DNA of 64,000 bases, from NCBI RefSeq assembly GCF_013179735.1, contig NZ_JABMEG010000003.1, positions 124,001 through 188,000 on the forward strand, given 5' to 3'. Positions 53,998 through 63,814 of this stretch are shown here, in pieces. Every line of letters starts with the position of its first letter. Within the stretch, counting starts at the first letter, position 1. The stretch is from Permianibacter fluminis (lineage in GTDB: Bacteria; Pseudomonadota; Gammaproteobacteria; Enterobacterales; Permianibacteraceae). A program made the position numbers and the translations under genes. The notes under the pieces are model-generated. The model had not been told where the DNA came from. It made no database searches and saw only the letters and a list, made by a program, of their open reading frames with translations.

Positions 53998-55281
53998 TTA
54001 ATGCTTGAGCGCCTTGAAGCAACGTTCGGCCGCATCGACTGTCGCCGCGATATCGGCGTCGCTGTGTGCGGACGAAACAAAGCCGGCTTCAAATGCTGAT
54101 GGCGCCAGATAAATGCCTTCATTGAGCATCAAGTGGAAGAAACGCTTGAACGCCGGAATGTCGCAGGCAGTCGCTTCGCTGTAGCGCCAGACGGTTTTGT
54201 CGGTGAAGAAGAAACCGAACATGCCGCCGACACTGCGGGTGGTCAGCGCGATTCCAGCGGCATCGGCCGCTTGCTGAAAACCGGCCATCAGCTTTTCCGT
54301 GTTGGCCGTGAGTTTGTCATGAAAGCCCGGTTTGGCGACGTGTTCCAATGTGACTAAACCCGCGGCCATTGCCACCGGGTTGCCGGACAGCGTGCCAGCC
54401 TGATAAACCGGGCCAAGCGGCGACAGTTTTTCCATGATTGCGCGTTTGCCGCCAAACGCCCCGACCGGCATGCCGCCGCCGATCACTTTGCCGAGTGTGG
54501 TCAAATCCGGCGTGATGCCGTACTTGGCCTGCACGCCACCGAGCGCGACCCGGAAGCCGGTCATCACTTCATCAAAAATCAGCACGCTGCCGTAGTCGTC
54601 GCAGAGCTTGCGCAGGCCTTCGAGAAACCCCGGCACCGGTGGCAACAGGTTCATGTTGCCGGCCACCGGCTCGACGATCACGCAGGCGAGATCGCTGCCA
54701 TGTTCTTTGAACAGTGCTTCGACATTGGCCAGATTATTGAATTCGCCGACCAGCGTGTGCTTGGTGAAATCGGCCGGCACGCCGGGCGACGACGGCTCAC
54801 CAAAGGTCAGCAAACCGGATCCGGCCTTTACCAACAGCGAATCGGAGTGACCGTGGTAACAGCCTTCGAATTTCAGCAGTTTGTTGCGACCGGTATAACC
54901 GCGAGCCAAGCGAATGGCACTCATCGTCGCTTCGGTGCCGGAGCTGACCATGCGGACCAGTTCGATGCTCGGCATCAGTGCCTTTACGCGTTCAGCCAGA
55001 ATGATCTCGGCTTCGGTCGGCGCACCGAACGACAAACCGTTTTGGGCGACTTCGCACACGGCCTTAATCACGTCCGGATGGGCATGACCCAAAATCGCCG
55101 GACCCCAGGAACCGACGTAATCGATATAACGCTTGCCGTCTTCATCCCACAAATAAGCGCCGGCGCCTTTCTTGAAAAAGACCGGCGTGCCGCCGACTTG
55201 GCGGAAGGCCCGCACCGGCGAGTTAACGCCGCCGGGGATGGATGCTTGCGCGCGAGTGAAGAGTTGTTCGGAGCGGGACAT
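53998..55281 (-). CDS. hemL: Glutamate-1-semialdehyde 2,1-aminomutase
   Basis: PLP aminotransferase-fold enzyme of 427 residues in the C5 pathway from glutamate to 5-aminolevulinate for heme. [52 protein letters not shown] and the PLP-lysine motif [17 protein letters not shown] are intact. GAGG precedes the ATG. Downstream, on the other side, is a terminator shared with the surface protein. Confidence 0.97.
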   Translation of the reverse strand: MSRSEQLFTRAQASIPGGVNSPVRAFRQVGGTPVFFKKGAGAYLWDEDGKRYIDYVGSWGPAILGHAHPDVIKAVCEVAQNGLSFGAPTEAEIILAERVKALMPSIELVRMVSSGTEATMSAIRLARGYTGRNKLLKFEGCYHGHSDSLLVKAGSGLLTFGEPSSPGVPADFTKHTLVGEFNNLANVEALFKEHGSDLACVIVEPVAGNMNLLPPVPGFLEGLRKLCDDYGSVLIFDEVMTGFRVALGGVQAKYGITPDLTTLGKVIGGGMPVGAFGGKRAIMEKLSPLGPVYQAGTLSGNPVAMAAGLVTLEHVAKPGFHDKLTANTEKLMAGFQQAADAAGIALTTRSVGGMFGFFFTDKTVWRYSEATACDIPAFKRFFHLMLNEGIYLAPSAFEAGFVSSAHSDADIAATVDAAERCFKALKH

Positions 55282-55346
55282 GATGAGCCTCGTTGGGGTA
55301 ACAATTGACAGGGGATCTTCCCGGTCTGCAAATCAAATAAAAAAAA

Positions 55347-55426
55347 ATGGATTCCGGCCTGCGCCGGAATGACAGGAGTTGCAGCGACAACCACTGTCTG
55401 TCATTCCGGCGCAGGCCGGAATCCAT
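55347..55426. repeat. Perfect inverted ATTCCGGC repeat pair next to the GIY-YIG gene
   Basis: Left arm 55347-55375 begins ATGGATTCCGGCCTGCGCCG; the right arm 55398-55426 is its exact reverse complement (29 bases, 22-base loop). Same family as 42427-42510 and 55759-55787. It stands 15 bases beyond the GIY-YIG stop codon. Confidence 0.9.
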
Positions 55427-55441
55427 GTTGATGTTCTACTG

Positions 55442-55732
55442 TCAGGTCTTGCCAACCAGAGAATCATAAAGATCCCGCCAGTCGGGGTTGTTGGCTTCGA
55501 TCAATTTCAGCTTCCATGCCCGGTGCCAGCCTTTGATTTGCTTTTCCCGTGCAATCGCGGCGGTGATGTCCTGCGACTCTTCAAAATGCACCAGTTGCTT
55601 GATCTGGTAACGCCGGGTGAAGCCATCCGCTTCTCCCTGCTTGTGCTGCCATACGCGCTTAATCAATTCACTGGTTACGCCAACATAAAGCGTTCCACGC
55701 GGGTTGCTGGCCATGATGTAAACCCAGTACAT
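55442..55732 (-). CDS. Small GIY-YIG nuclease domain protein
   Basis: 96 residues, essentially one GIY-YIG domain: the motif appears as WVYIM...GTLYVGVTS, followed by the conserved arginine and the helix LIKRVWQHKQGEADGFTRRY and the glutamate-containing IAREKQIKGWHRAWKLKLIE. Single-domain proteins of this type occur widely with unknown roles (UPF0213-like). The gene has palindromic repeats at both ends (55347-55426 and 55759-55787), suggesting the nuclease and the repeats belong together. Confidence 0.9.
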   Translation of the reverse strand: MYWVYIMASNPRGTLYVGVTSELIKRVWQHKQGEADGFTRRYQIKQLVHFEESQDITAAIAREKQIKGWHRAWKLKLIEANNPDWRDLYDSLVGKT

Positions 55733-55758
55733 CGGCCTTCCTCATCCATGAGATAAAA

Positions 55759-55787
55759 ATGGATTCCGGCCTTCGCTGGAGTGAAAG
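55759..55787. repeat. Degenerate ATTCCGGC repeat copy upstream of the GIY-YIG gene
   Basis: ATGGATTCCGGCCTTCGCTG at 55759 continues as GAGTGAAAG, matching the left arm at 55347 with several changes, so it no longer forms a perfect palindrome. Lies 26 bases before the GIY-YIG start. Confidence 0.8.
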
Positions 55788-55834
55788 GCTGGAATCGCGC
55801 CGACAACTTGGAACTCGCTCTCCAGATGTTCTGT

Positions 55835-56848
55835 TCAACCCTTGCGCACATTCTTCCAACTGATCGGCCGAGCGTAACGGTCCACTTCCTTGCCGACGCC
55901 AAGGATGCTGGCGAAAATCGCCATCCGCACCAGTACGCCGTTGTCGGTTTGCCGGAAGATGGCGAGGTTTGGGTTGTCGTTCAGATCGTTGTCGAGCTCG
56001 TTGGCGTCGGCACGCGAGTCGCGTGGCAACGGATGCATGATCACGGTGCTGGGTTGGCAGAATTGTGAATAGGCATATTGGTTGATGCGAAAGCGCCCGC
56101 GGTATTGGTTGGCTTCTTCCTTGCTCGCGAAGCGCTCTTCCTGAATCCGGGTCTGGTAAATGATGTCGACGTTGGCGATACCAACGGCGAGGTCCTCAGT
56201 CTCGACCACGGTGTGGCCGGCGGCCATCAATCGGTCGACGATCTCTTCTGGCATCGCCAGCGCTTTGGGCGAGACAAAAACAAAACTGATGTTGCGATAC
56301 AGGCACAGCAACTGCGACAGCGAATGCACGGTGCGGCCGTGTTTCAGATCACCGACCATGGCAATGCGCAAGTTGTCGATGCCACGGCTTTTTCCGGCCA
56401 TTTCCTGTTGCATGGTGAACAGATCGAGCAGTGCCTGCGACGGGTGTTCGTTGGCGCCATCACCGCCATTGACTACTGGGACTCGCGAGGCGCTGGCAAA
56501 TTCGGCGACCGAACCCGGCTGCGGGTGGCGCATGACAATCAGATCGGAATAGCCGGACAGCACCCGGGCGGTGTCGTACAGCGATTCGCCTTTGGTCAGT
56601 GACGAGCTTTCGATGCCAACGGTCTCGCGCACTTCACCACCAAGCAGGTTGAACGCGCAGCCAAACGATACCCGGGTGCGGGTCGACGGTTCGAAGAACA
56701 GCGAGCCGAGAATGGCGCCTTGCAGCACCGTGGTCATTTTTTCCCGACGGGCGTAGGGCCGCATCGTGTCGGCGACTTGGAACAGTGATTCGATATTGGC
56801 GCGGTCGAATTGTTGGACCGAGAGAATGTGACTACCAAGAATATTCAT
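55835..56848 (-). CDS. pyrB: Aspartate carbamoyltransferase catalytic subunit
   Basis: Commits carbamoyl phosphate to pyrimidine synthesis. 337 residues from ATG 56848. Carbamoyl-phosphate loop LFFEPSTRTRVSFGCAF, then ESSSLTKGESLYDTARVLSG (active-site SxxK loop), GGDGANEHPSQALLDLFTM and MHPLPRDSRADANELD. No adjacent pyrI, and the length is about 25 residues above E. coli PyrB, with tail RPISWKNVRKG. This fits ATCases of the class that work without a PyrI-type regulatory chain. The upstream 50-codon extension is non-coding. Confidence 0.94.
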   Translation of the reverse strand: MNILGSHILSVQQFDRANIESLFQVADTMRPYARREKMTTVLQGAILGSLFFEPSTRTRVSFGCAFNLLGGEVRETVGIESSSLTKGESLYDTARVLSGYSDLIVMRHPQPGSVAEFASASRVPVVNGGDGANEHPSQALLDLFTMQQEMAGKSRGIDNLRIAMVGDLKHGRTVHSLSQLLCLYRNISFVFVSPKALAMPEEIVDRLMAAGHTVVETEDLAVGIANVDIIYQTRIQEERFASKEEANQYRGRFRINQYAYSQFCQPSTVIMHPLPRDSRADANELDNDLNDNPNLAIFRQTDNGVLVRMAIFASILGVGKEVDRYARPISWKNVRKG

Positions 56849-57015
56849 GTCTGGTTTCCGCGTTTTGGGTTCCGAATTACGACGTGACGGGCACGGCGGA
56901 AAATCTGTTGTCAATTCAGTGCGAACGATGGGCAAGTCGGCTGGCAATTGATCGGAGCCGAGCGAGCGTTGAGGTCGCGTTCGCGGCGCTGGCACCGTGC
57001 GAGCAGAACGCTTTC

Positions 57016-57058
57016 GTTCGCTGCGCGAACCCGGATTACGCCGCTGCGCGGCTAATCC
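57016..57058. repeat. Short palindromic repeat between pyrB and thiE
   Basis: Two small hairpins: GTTCG/CGAAC (57016-57030) and GGATTA...TAATCC (57033-57058) with an inner GCCGC/GCGGC stem. The second follows the pattern GGATTACGCC...GGCTAATCC, a dispersed intergenic type in gammaproteobacteria. No gene in the 250 bases around it. Confidence 0.55.
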
Positions 57059-57098
57059 AGGCTACGCGATAACACCTGTCGTTTGCGCCCGACCTCGG

Positions 57099-57722
57099 CT
57101 ACTCGAACAACGCCGCGTAGCGCCGCGCAGCGGCCTCGATATCGTCGGCGCCGAACACGCCGTGAATCGCGGCGAGCAAGTCAGCACCGGCCTTGCGCAA
57201 TTGGCCGCCATTGTCCGGGGTCACGCCGCCAATCGCAAGCAAGGGCAGGGCAAAGCGGTGGCGGGCTGCGGTCAATGTGGCGACGTCGCAGGGCGGTGCC
57301 GACGGCTTGGTTTGCGAGGGAAAAAAACGACCGAAGGCCAGGTAATCGGCGCCGGCCGCCGCCGCCGCCGCGGCCAGTTCCAGCGAGCTGTGGCAGGTGA
57401 CGCCGAGCAGCTTGCCGGGCAGCGCAGCCCGGGCAGCGGCCAGCTGGCCGTCGCTCTGGCCGAGGTGGACGCCGTCGGCATCGACCGCCAGAGCCAGGGC
57501 GACATCGTCATTGATCAGCAATTTGCCGCCGTGGCGGTGGCAGCAGGCTCGCAGCGCCAGCGCCCGCTCGCGCTGCTCGGCCGGGCTGGCGGCTTTGTCG
57601 CGGTACTGAATCACGCGGGCGCCGCCGCGCAAGGCGGCCTCGACTCCGGCCAGCAGCCGGTCGCCGTGCAACAGGTTCGGGTCGGTGATGGCGTACAGGC
57701 CGGACAACGGGGCGGGTGCCAT
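57099..57722 (-). CDS. thiE: Thiamine-phosphate synthase
   Basis: 207-residue TIM-barrel enzyme joining HMP-PP and thiazole phosphate to thiamine phosphate. LSGLYAITDPNLL, GGARVIQYRDKAASPAEQRE, LINDDVALALAVDADGVHLGQ and LLAIGGVTPDN are family signatures. ATG 57722 gives standard length; Shine-Dalgarno is poor. Alanine-rich segment LELAAAAAAAGADYLAFG is normal for the family. Functions with ThiD at 60676, although a subtilase gene lies between them. Confidence 0.94.
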   Translation of the reverse strand: MAPAPLSGLYAITDPNLLHGDRLLAGVEAALRGGARVIQYRDKAASPAEQRERALALRACCHRHGGKLLINDDVALALAVDADGVHLGQSDGQLAAARAALPGKLLGVTCHSSLELAAAAAAAGADYLAFGRFFPSQTKPSAPPCDVATLTAARHRFALPLLAIGGVTPDNGGQLRKAGADLLAAIHGVFGADDIEAAARRYAALFE

Positions 57723-57896
57723 GGCAGGGTTTCGTGTGTGAACGCAGGCCGGCATTGTCGGCGAGCTGGGGCGGCGGCGCAAAGTGTAGGGATTTGTCAG
57801 GAAGCGTTGACCGGTCTCGCCAGCTGGCTGACAGTGGCGGCGCCGAGGCCGACACGGCCCCGGCGTGGCCAATTGCCCCGCAGCGCAGGAGTGGAC

Positions 57897-58157
57897 ATGC
57901 CTTTCGGTTTCAGCGCCTACCCGGTCGGGCTCAACCCGGCTGCCGTCCGTTACCAGAACAGCCTTAACGACGACGGTCAGCCGCGACCAATCGCCGAACT
58001 GGTCGACCAAGCCAGCCTCGATCCCGGTGAGCGCCGGCTGCCGATTTCGCGTTTTCCGCACCCCGGCATTCTGTTGTTCAGCCTGCTGTTTTACCTGCTG
58101 CCGCTGCTGATCCTGACCGGCTTTATTGGCTGGTCGTTGTTGACCCCGACGGCGTGA
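57897..58157 (+). CDS. Small single-helix membrane protein of unknown function
   Basis: 86 residues from ATG 57897 with AGGAG six bases upstream. The N-terminal ~60 residues are soluble; the C-terminus is one membrane helix (ILLFSLLFYLLPLLILTGFIGW). No recognised family. Divergent from thiE and convergent with the subtilase gene. Confidence 0.65.
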   Translation: MPFGFSAYPVGLNPAAVRYQNSLNDDGQPRPIAELVDQASLDPGERRLPISRFPHPGILLFSLLFYLLPLLILTGFIGWSLLTPTA

Positions 58158-58191
58158 GCGGAATGCCGCGATGGCGGTTGCGCGCAAAAAA

Positions 58192-58215
58192 AACGGGCCT
58201 GCAAGCAGGCCCGTT
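58192..58215. terminator. Terminator between the small membrane gene and the subtilase gene
   Basis: 11-bp stem AACGGGCCTGC/GCAGGCCCGTT (58192-58202 with 58205-58215), AA loop. A run of seven A at its left gives a good U-tract for the minus-strand subtilase transcript. Confidence 0.8.
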
Positions 58216-58270
58216 GTCATTTCATCAGCCGCAAACGCGGTGATGGAGTTGACCACTCAGGGGTACGACG

Positions 58271-60175
58271 TTACGGCAGGGTGATCTTCCAGCTGTTGAT
58301 GTAGCCGGTGTCCGCGGCGGCCGCATCTTTCACCCGCAGGTTCCAGGTGCCGGCACGCGGTTTGGCGCCAACCGCGACCGAATAGGTCTGGTTGATGTTG
58401 TCGGCGCTGCCGCCCGAGCGGTTGTGCAGGTTGTAGACCGTGCCATCCGGATGGATCAGATCGACGATCAAATCCCCCTTGTAGGTGTGCACGATATTGA
58501 CCGCAACCGACACCGTGCCGGCATTGCCGGTACCGGTGACCGTGATCGGGCTGCTGACGCCGGTCGTGTTGTTGTCCGGGATGTTGTAGTCAGTGGTGTT
58601 TTCAAAGCTGGTGCCACCACCGCTGACACTGTAATCACCGACCAGCGACACGCCAGAGAAGGTCGAATACGCGCGCAGCATCACGTAGTAGGTGCCGACC
58701 TGCGGTGTGGCAAACGAGCAGGTTTCGGCGTTGCCATTCAGGTACGGCCGGCAGTCGTAGCTGCTGGTCGTCGGAGCGCTACCGAACTTCACATACATGT
58801 CGGCGTCACCGGTGCCACCGCTGGTGACAAAGCTCAGCGCCGTGGCGCCAGTCGGGACCGCCATGGTCCAGGTCTTGGTGGCGCCGGTGGCGAGGCCGAT
58901 GCCGGTGACCGGCACGCCATCGCTCAGCGTGTCACCGCCCGGCGGCGGCGGAGGCGGCGGCGGCGGCGGAGGTGGTGTCCCGCCATTCAGGAACACGGTG
59001 CTCAGCAACTTGTTCGGGCCAGACGGAATGCCAGAGATTTTATTGCTGCTGGCATTGTTGACCAGTGCGCTGGTCACCTGCGCCGGCGTCGCACTCGGGT
59101 TGGCGTACAGATACAGCGCGGCAGCACCGGCGACATGCGGCGATGCCATCGAGGTACCGGACAGCACGGCGCTGGCGGTATCGCTGCTGATGCCAACCGA
59201 GGTGATGCTGGAACCCGGCGCGAAAATATCCACGCAGGAACCGTAGTTCGAGAAGCTCGACATGCCGTCGCTGCTGGTGGTCGAGCCGACGGTGATCGCG
59301 CTGGTGGCACGTGCCGGCGAATAGTTGCAGGCGTTTGCGCTGTCGTTACCGGCGGCGACCACGGTGGTCACGCCAGAATTGGTCAGGTTGGCAACGGCGT
59401 TATCCACCGCGGTGGAGGCGCCACCGCCCAGACTCATGTTGGCGACTGCCGGGTTGCTGTGATTCGCCGCGACCCAATCCATACCGGCGATGACGCCGGA
59501 ATTGGTGCCGCTGCCATCGCAGCCGAGCACCCGCACCGGGTGCAGCGTTACCGCTTTGGTCACGCCCCAGGTGGTGCCGCCGATGGTGCCGGCGACGTGC
59601 GAGCCGTGGCCTTGGCAATCGTTGGTGCCGTTGCCGTCGCCGACCGCGTCATAACCGTTGCCGACCCGGCCGGTGAACTGGCTGTGGGTCGCGCGAATGC
59701 CGGTGTCGATGATGTAGGCGTGCACGCCGGCGCTTTCCGGATAGACGTAGGTCTGGTTCAGCGGCAGATCGGTTTGATCGATACGGTCGATGCCCCAGGT
59801 GGCATTGCTTTGGGTGCCGATGGCGCGCACCACGGCGTCGGCCTCGACAAACGCCACCGCCGGATCATCGGCCAGTCGCTGTGCGCTGCCGTGATCCATG
59901 ACCACGACGGCACCTTTCAGCACCCGTTCAAACGAGCGCTCAACCGACGCGCCATAGCGCCGGTTCATGTCCATCGCGACGGACATTGCGGTGCGGGTTT
60001 GAATGCCCTGCGCCGACATGGTGGCGTTTTCCTTGAACACGACGATGTAGCGGTTCGGGATCACGGATGGCGCATTGAGCCCGCGGATTTCGCCGGCCTG
60101 GACGGCGCAGGCAAACATCACGGCGCCGGCGACCAGTGTGGGCTGGAGCACGGATTTTATGGTGTGGTTTTTCAT
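58271..60175 (-). CDS. Secreted subtilisin-family (S8) serine protease with PPC and P domains
   Basis: 634 residues from ATG 60175, preceded by AGGAGAAAA. Signal peptide, then an I9 inhibitor propeptide ([14 protein letters not shown]...[11 protein letters not shown]). Catalytic triad of the S8 domain: Asp in [16 protein letters not shown], His in [12 protein letters not shown] and Ser in [17 protein letters not shown] 12-proline linker, coded by a GGC-rich stretch near 58935-58975, leads to a bacterial pre-peptidase C-terminal (PPC) domain and a proprotein-convertase P domain. Exported endoprotease, self-activating after removal of the propeptide. Confidence 0.95.
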   Translation of the reverse strand: MKNHTIKSVLQPTLVAGAVMFACAVQAGEIRGLNAPSVIPNRYIVVFKENATMSAQGIQTRTAMSVAMDMNRRYGASVERSFERVLKGAVVVMDHGSAQRLADDPAVAFVEADAVVRAIGTQSNATWGIDRIDQTDLPLNQTYVYPESAGVHAYIIDTGIRATHSQFTGRVGNGYDAVGDGNGTNDCQGHGSHVAGTIGGTTWGVTKAVTLHPVRVLGCDGSGTNSGVIAGMDWVAANHSNPAVANMSLGGGASTAVDNAVANLTNSGVTTVVAAGNDSANACNYSPARATSAITVGSTTSSDGMSSFSNYGSCVDIFAPGSSITSVGISSDTASAVLSGTSMASPHVAGAAALYLYANPSATPAQVTSALVNNASSNKISGIPSGPNKLLSTVFLNGGTPPPPPPPPPPPPGGDTLSDGVPVTGIGLATGATKTWTMAVPTGATALSFVTSGGTGDADMYVKFGSAPTTSSYDCRPYLNGNAETCSFATPQVGTYYVMLRAYSTFSGVSLVGDYSVSGGGTSFENTTDYNIPDNNTTGVSSPITVTGTGNAGTVSVAVNIVHTYKGDLIVDLIHPDGTVYNLHNRSGGSADNINQTYSVAVGAKPRAGTWNLRVKDAAAADTGYINSWKITLP

Positions 60176-60675
60176 GTACAGATTTTCTCCTGGCGTTGCG
60201 ATAGTTCCGTGCGCGCGAGGCGCACGTTCCCTGTCTTCGGCTCTTGGACGACTGGCCGAATGCTTCAATTCGAATAGGAGTAGGCGGGGGCGCGAAAACG
60301 CGCTAACGCGTGCGCACGCGATCGATAATCGCGGCCGCGATGGTGTGATGAGCTTTGACGAAATGAACCTGATCTACGACAGCCGACAGCATAAGGCCCC
60401 TCCGACCTTGGCGACGACCATACGTACCCACGCGAGGCGTGGTAAGACACGATGGGTGTGGTGATTCTGCTTGTTTTTTTGTTGCGACAGCGCGGCTAAA
60501 ACTAGACCTGACGTGAACGGAAAGCAACCTGCAGGCGGCGCCTTTTTTGTAGTTTTTTGTAGCGCGGGGGTGAGGCGGTAATGGCGGTGTGGGCCCGTGC
60601 TTGTGAAGGTGATGCAGAGCTGTAAATGAAGCTGACAGTGCGGACCGTGGCAAGCGGTCCGCACCGGTGAGGCGC
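60176..60675. other. Intergenic region between the subtilase and thiD
   Basis: About 500 bases, both flanking genes on the minus strand. It contains the subtilase promoter region and low-information ORFs rich in Arg/Ser/His, without ribosome sites. No tRNA-like or strong hairpin structure seen. AT-rich runs at 60535-60560 (TTTTTTGTAGTTTTTTGTAG) could be promoter-related. Confidence 0.4.
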
Positions 60676-61512
60676 TTACTTCTCTTCTTCTTCGGCGTTT
60701 TCGGTTTCGCCTTCGGCTTCTTTGCTTTGCGCCCAGAACAGGCGATTGGGCATCAGCTGGCCGGCGCCGAGCGCATGGCCTTCCTTCAAGGCATTGAAGG
60801 TGTATTCCTGCGCTTCATTGATGGCATCAAACAAATTCAAACCTTGCGCCATCAACCCGGCACAGGCCGCGGCCAGGGTGCAACCGGAACCGTGATACAT
60901 CGCCGGCAGCCGTTCCCAATGAAAGGTTTCGGTTTCAAACTCGGCGCTGTACAGCGTGTTATGCACGACAACGGTCGGTTCATCGGCGCCGGTGATCAGC
61001 ACGTTCTCGCAACCGAGATCGAGCAGCTCTTCGGCGCATTGCTCCAGCGAGTCGGCATCCGGAAACAATTGCCGCGCTTCGCGCGCGTTCGGCGTTGCCA
61101 GCGTCGCCAGCGGCAGCAATTCCCGCTTCAGGGTTTTGATGAAAATCTCATCGGCAGTAACCGTGCCGCCACCGGCCGCAAGAATCGGATCCAGCACCAC
61201 CGGAATGTTCGGGTAGTTCTTGATGATCTCGGCAATGGTGCTGACCACCGCCGGGTTCGCCAGTAAACCAATTTTGATCACGGCGACGTTCAAATCGCGC
61301 AGCACGGCCAGCGCCTGGCCTTTGATCAGATCCGGCTCAACCGGTTCAAACTCATGAATGTTGCTGCTGTCCTGCACGGTCAGCACGGTAATGACGGGGG
61401 CGCAATGGCAGCCGAGGCTGACCAGGGTTTCGATATCGGCCGAAATGCCTGCGCCACCGGACGGGTCGTTACCGGAAAAGCAAAGAACGACAGGAGGTAG
61501 GGGGCCGGGCAT
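60676..61512 (-). CDS. thiD: Hydroxymethylpyrimidine/phosphomethylpyrimidine kinase
   Basis: 278-residue ribokinase-fold enzyme making HMP-PP for thiamine. VLCFSGNDPSGGAGISADIETL at the N-terminus and MYHGSGCTLAAACAGLMAQG near the anion hole are diagnostic. The tail is unusually acidic (EAEGETENAEEEEK). Separated from rubredoxin, divergent, by about 190 bases. Confidence 0.94.
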   Translation of the reverse strand: MPGPLPPVVLCFSGNDPSGGAGISADIETLVSLGCHCAPVITVLTVQDSSNIHEFEPVEPDLIKGQALAVLRDLNVAVIKIGLLANPAVVSTIAEIIKNYPNIPVVLDPILAAGGGTVTADEIFIKTLKRELLPLATLATPNAREARQLFPDADSLEQCAEELLDLGCENVLITGADEPTVVVHNTLYSAEFETETFHWERLPAMYHGSGCTLAAACAGLMAQGLNLFDAINEAQEYTFNALKEGHALGAGQLMPNRLFWAQSKEAEGETENAEEEEK

Positions 61513-61707
61513 GACTAGGTTCCAGAAACGAAAGGACGATGATGATACCAGAGCCCGGCGCCCGGATTAGTGCCGCCGACGCCGTTCCATCGCCGGTCGG
61601 CCGGTCGCTGTCCCGCTCACTGTCCCGCTCACCACAAAGCCCGCGCAGTCCGGCCGGCGGGCCACTACAATGCCGACCAAACCGTTGATCCCATGGGAGT
61701 CTCTGCT

Positions 61708-61881
61708 GTGCCCTATCGCAAGTTCATGTGCCTGGTCTGTGGCTGGATGTACGAAGAAGAAAAAGGCTGGCCGGATGACGGCATAGCCCCCGGGACACGT
61801 TGGGACGACATCCCGATGAACTGGGTCTGCCCGGACTGTGGCGCCCGCAAGGAAGACTTTGAAATGGTGGAAGTCGAGTGA
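61708..61881 (+). CDS. Rubredoxin
   Basis: 57 residues from GTG 61708, which has GGGAG eight bases upstream; an ATG at 61693 (five residues longer) lacks a ribosome site. The Fe(SCys)4 site is [12 protein letters not shown] and [14 protein letters not shown], with the usual [17 protein letters not shown] middle. Small cytosolic electron carrier. The stop overlaps the GTG start of the histidine kinase as GTGA, so the two are translated together. Confidence 0.93.
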   Translation: MPYRKFMCLVCGWMYEEEKGWPDDGIAPGTRWDDIPMNWVCPDCGARKEDFEMVEVE

Positions 61882-63020
61882 CAGTGACCGGCCCGGCCCT
61901 CACCGTTGGTCAACCGCCGTGGACGGCCTGGCCGCGGAACCTGTGGCGGGCGCTGCTGATTCTGTGGCTGCTGTTCTGGCTGCTGATGATTTTTGTCGCC
62001 GTGCAGGACAACTGGGATGACGACAGCATTCTCTGGTGGCAACCGCTGCTCTGGGAAGGTTCGTCTGCGGTGGTCGGCACCGCGATGACGGCGCTGATGC
62101 TGCGTTATGGCAGCCGACTGCAGCATCTGCTGGCGACGCCCTGGCACTGGTTCTGGCAGCATCTGAAATGGCTGCCGCTGGCTTCGCTGGTGTTCATCGT
62201 CTGCGCGTTTGGTCTGCGTCATGCCGTGTATGCGGCGGCTGGTTTGAGCTATCACCACCCGCCGTGGCCAACCGTCTATGTCTACGAAACCCTGAAGCTG
62301 GCGCTGTTTCTCGGGCTCTGGTTGGGCGTGGTGTTCGGCGTCCATTCTTTTCTCGCCTGGCGCGAGCAGCAGACCCGCTTGCACGCCATGCAGCAAGCCC
62401 TGACCGAAGCCAAATTGCAGCAACTGAAAGCCCAGCTGCAGCCGCATTTTCTGTTCAACACGCTGAACACCATTTCCTCGTTCATGCACAGCGATGTCGA
62501 GCGTGCCGACCGCCTGCTCATTCGCCTTGCCGATCTGCTGCGCGCCAGCTTGACCCTCGGTGAACAGAACACCATCCTGCTGCGCGACGAGCTGCAACTC
62601 GCCAAGCTATACGCCGAGATCATGACCGAGCGTTTTGGTCCGCGGGTCGCGCTGGAGTGGGATATCAGCGATGACTGCCTCGCGCTGTCGGTACCGGCCC
62701 TGTTGTTGCAACCGCTGCTGGAAAACGCCTTCAAGCACGCCGTCGAGCAAAGCCGCGAGCCGATTGCGCTTCACGTCAGCGCCAATCGCGACGGCGAGAT
62801 GCTGCAACTGCAGGTCAGCAATTCGCTGCCGTCCACGCAGGGTGGCTCCAGCGGTCAAAGCCATAACCAACACCATCACCAAAACAAGAACGGCACCGGC
62901 ATCGGCCTGCGCAATTGTCGCGAACGTCTGCAAGCGCTGTATGGCGAGCGCGCCAGCTTGCAGATTGAGCACACCGCAAACGCCCACCGCGTGCACATCC
63001 GCTTGCCGGTGTCGCCATGA
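61878..63020 (+). CDS. LytS/YehU-type sensor histidine kinase
   Basis: 380 residues, start GTG overlapping the rubredoxin stop. Four or so membrane helices in the first 160 residues ([49 protein letters not shown]). The His_kinase domain has the phospho-accepting histidine in [17 protein letters not shown], and the HATPase has [16 protein letters not shown] and [14 protein letters not shown] His/Gln/Asn-rich insert ([15 protein letters not shown]) precedes the last motif. Pairs with the downstream regulator by ATGA overlap. Confidence 0.92.
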   Translation: MTVTGPALTVGQPPWTAWPRNLWRALLILWLLFWLLMIFVAVQDNWDDDSILWWQPLLWEGSSAVVGTAMTALMLRYGSRLQHLLATPWHWFWQHLKWLPLASLVFIVCAFGLRHAVYAAAGLSYHHPPWPTVYVYETLKLALFLGLWLGVVFGVHSFLAWREQQTRLHAMQQALTEAKLQQLKAQLQPHFLFNTLNTISSFMHSDVERADRLLIRLADLLRASLTLGEQNTILLRDELQLAKLYAEIMTERFGPRVALEWDISDDCLALSVPALLLQPLLENAFKHAVEQSREPIALHVSANRDGEMLQLQVSNSLPSTQGGSSGQSHNQHHHQNKNGTGIGLRNCRERLQALYGERASLQIEHTANAHRVHIRLPVSP

Positions 63021-63814
63021 TCCGCGTACTGATTGTCGACGACGAAGCGCCGGCCCGCGCCAAACTGCAACGCTGGCTCGCCGAGCAAAACGCCTTCACC
63101 GTCATTGGCGAAGCCGACAACGGTCTCAGCGCCGCTGAAGCCATCGTCAAGCAGCACCCGGATCTGGTGCTGCTCGATATCCAGATGCCCGGCTTGAGCG
63201 GCCTCGAAGTCGCCGCGCAAATCGATGTCACGCCCGCACCGCTCATCGTCTTCGTCACCGCGTTCGATGATCACGCCATCAAAGCCTTCGAGCTCAACGC
63301 CGTCGACTACCTGCTCAAACCCTACGACAAAGACCGCCTGCTGCGCACGCTGAGCCGGGTGCAACAGCGCCTGCAAACGCGCCGCATGCCGGCAACTGCC
63401 GATACCGCCGATGCGACCGACACCGCGAATGCCGCTGACAGCGCCCGCCACACCGCCCGCGCCCTGCAACAGCAACAAGGCCCACTGAATCGCCTGCTGG
63501 TGCCGGTCGGTGAAGGCCTGCAACTGCTCGACGTCGACCGCATCCACTGGTGCCAAGCCGATGACAACTACCTGCACCTGCACACCGAGAACACCCGCTA
63601 CACCCTGCGCCGCACGCTGCAAGATCTGCTCAGCCAACTCGACCCACGCCAATTCGTCCGCGTGCACAAATCCGCCGCCGTCAACCTGCGCGAAATCCTC
63701 CGGCTGGAACCGCTGTTCAAAGGGGATTACGAGATCGTGCTGCGCAGCGGCATGACGGTCCGGATGAGTCGACGATATAACGAGGAGCTGCTGCGGTTGC
63801 TGGGGAGTCGCTGA
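63017..63814 (+). CDS. LytTR-family response regulator
   Basis: 265 residues. Receiver domain about 1-120: LIVDDEAPARAKLQ, phospho-Asp in LVLLDIQMPGLSGLE, and VTAFDDHAIKAFELNAVDYLLKPY. A low-complexity Ala/Thr/Asp linker (ADTADATDTANAAD) follows. The LytTR DNA-binding domain is about 165-262: IHWCQADDNYLHLHTENTRY, QFVRVHKSAAVNL and MSRRYNEELLRLL. Partner of the kinase at 61878; similar to AlgR-type regulators. Target genes unknown. Confidence 0.94.
   Translation: MIRVLIVDDEAPARAKLQRWLAEQNAFTVIGEADNGLSAAEAIVKQHPDLVLLDIQMPGLSGLEVAAQIDVTPAPLIVFVTAFDDHAIKAFELNAVDYLLKPYDKDRLLRTLSRVQQRLQTRRMPATADTADATDTANAADSARHTARALQQQQGPLNRLLVPVGEGLQLLDVDRIHWCQADDNYLHLHTENTRYTLRRTLQDLLSQLDPRQFVRVHKSAAVNLREILRLEPLFKGDYEIVLRSGMTVRMSRRYNEELLRLLGSR

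Noticed and set aside
56997-57896. 300-codon extension upstream of the small membrane protein
   Set aside because: It is antisense to thiE; the ATG at 57897 has a good AGGAG and gives a sensible membrane protein.
58934-58976. GGC-rich tract as a microsatellite or structural DNA element
   Set aside because: It is the in-frame polyproline linker of the subtilase.
58424-60277. 617-codon ORF antisense to the subtilase
   Set aside because: Gly/Arg/Ala/Val-rich shadow of a strongly supported protease gene.
60303-60664. Overlapping ORFs of about 100 codons between the subtilase and thiD
   Set aside because: His/Pro/Arg-rich random-like sequences without Shine-Dalgarno; no support as genes.
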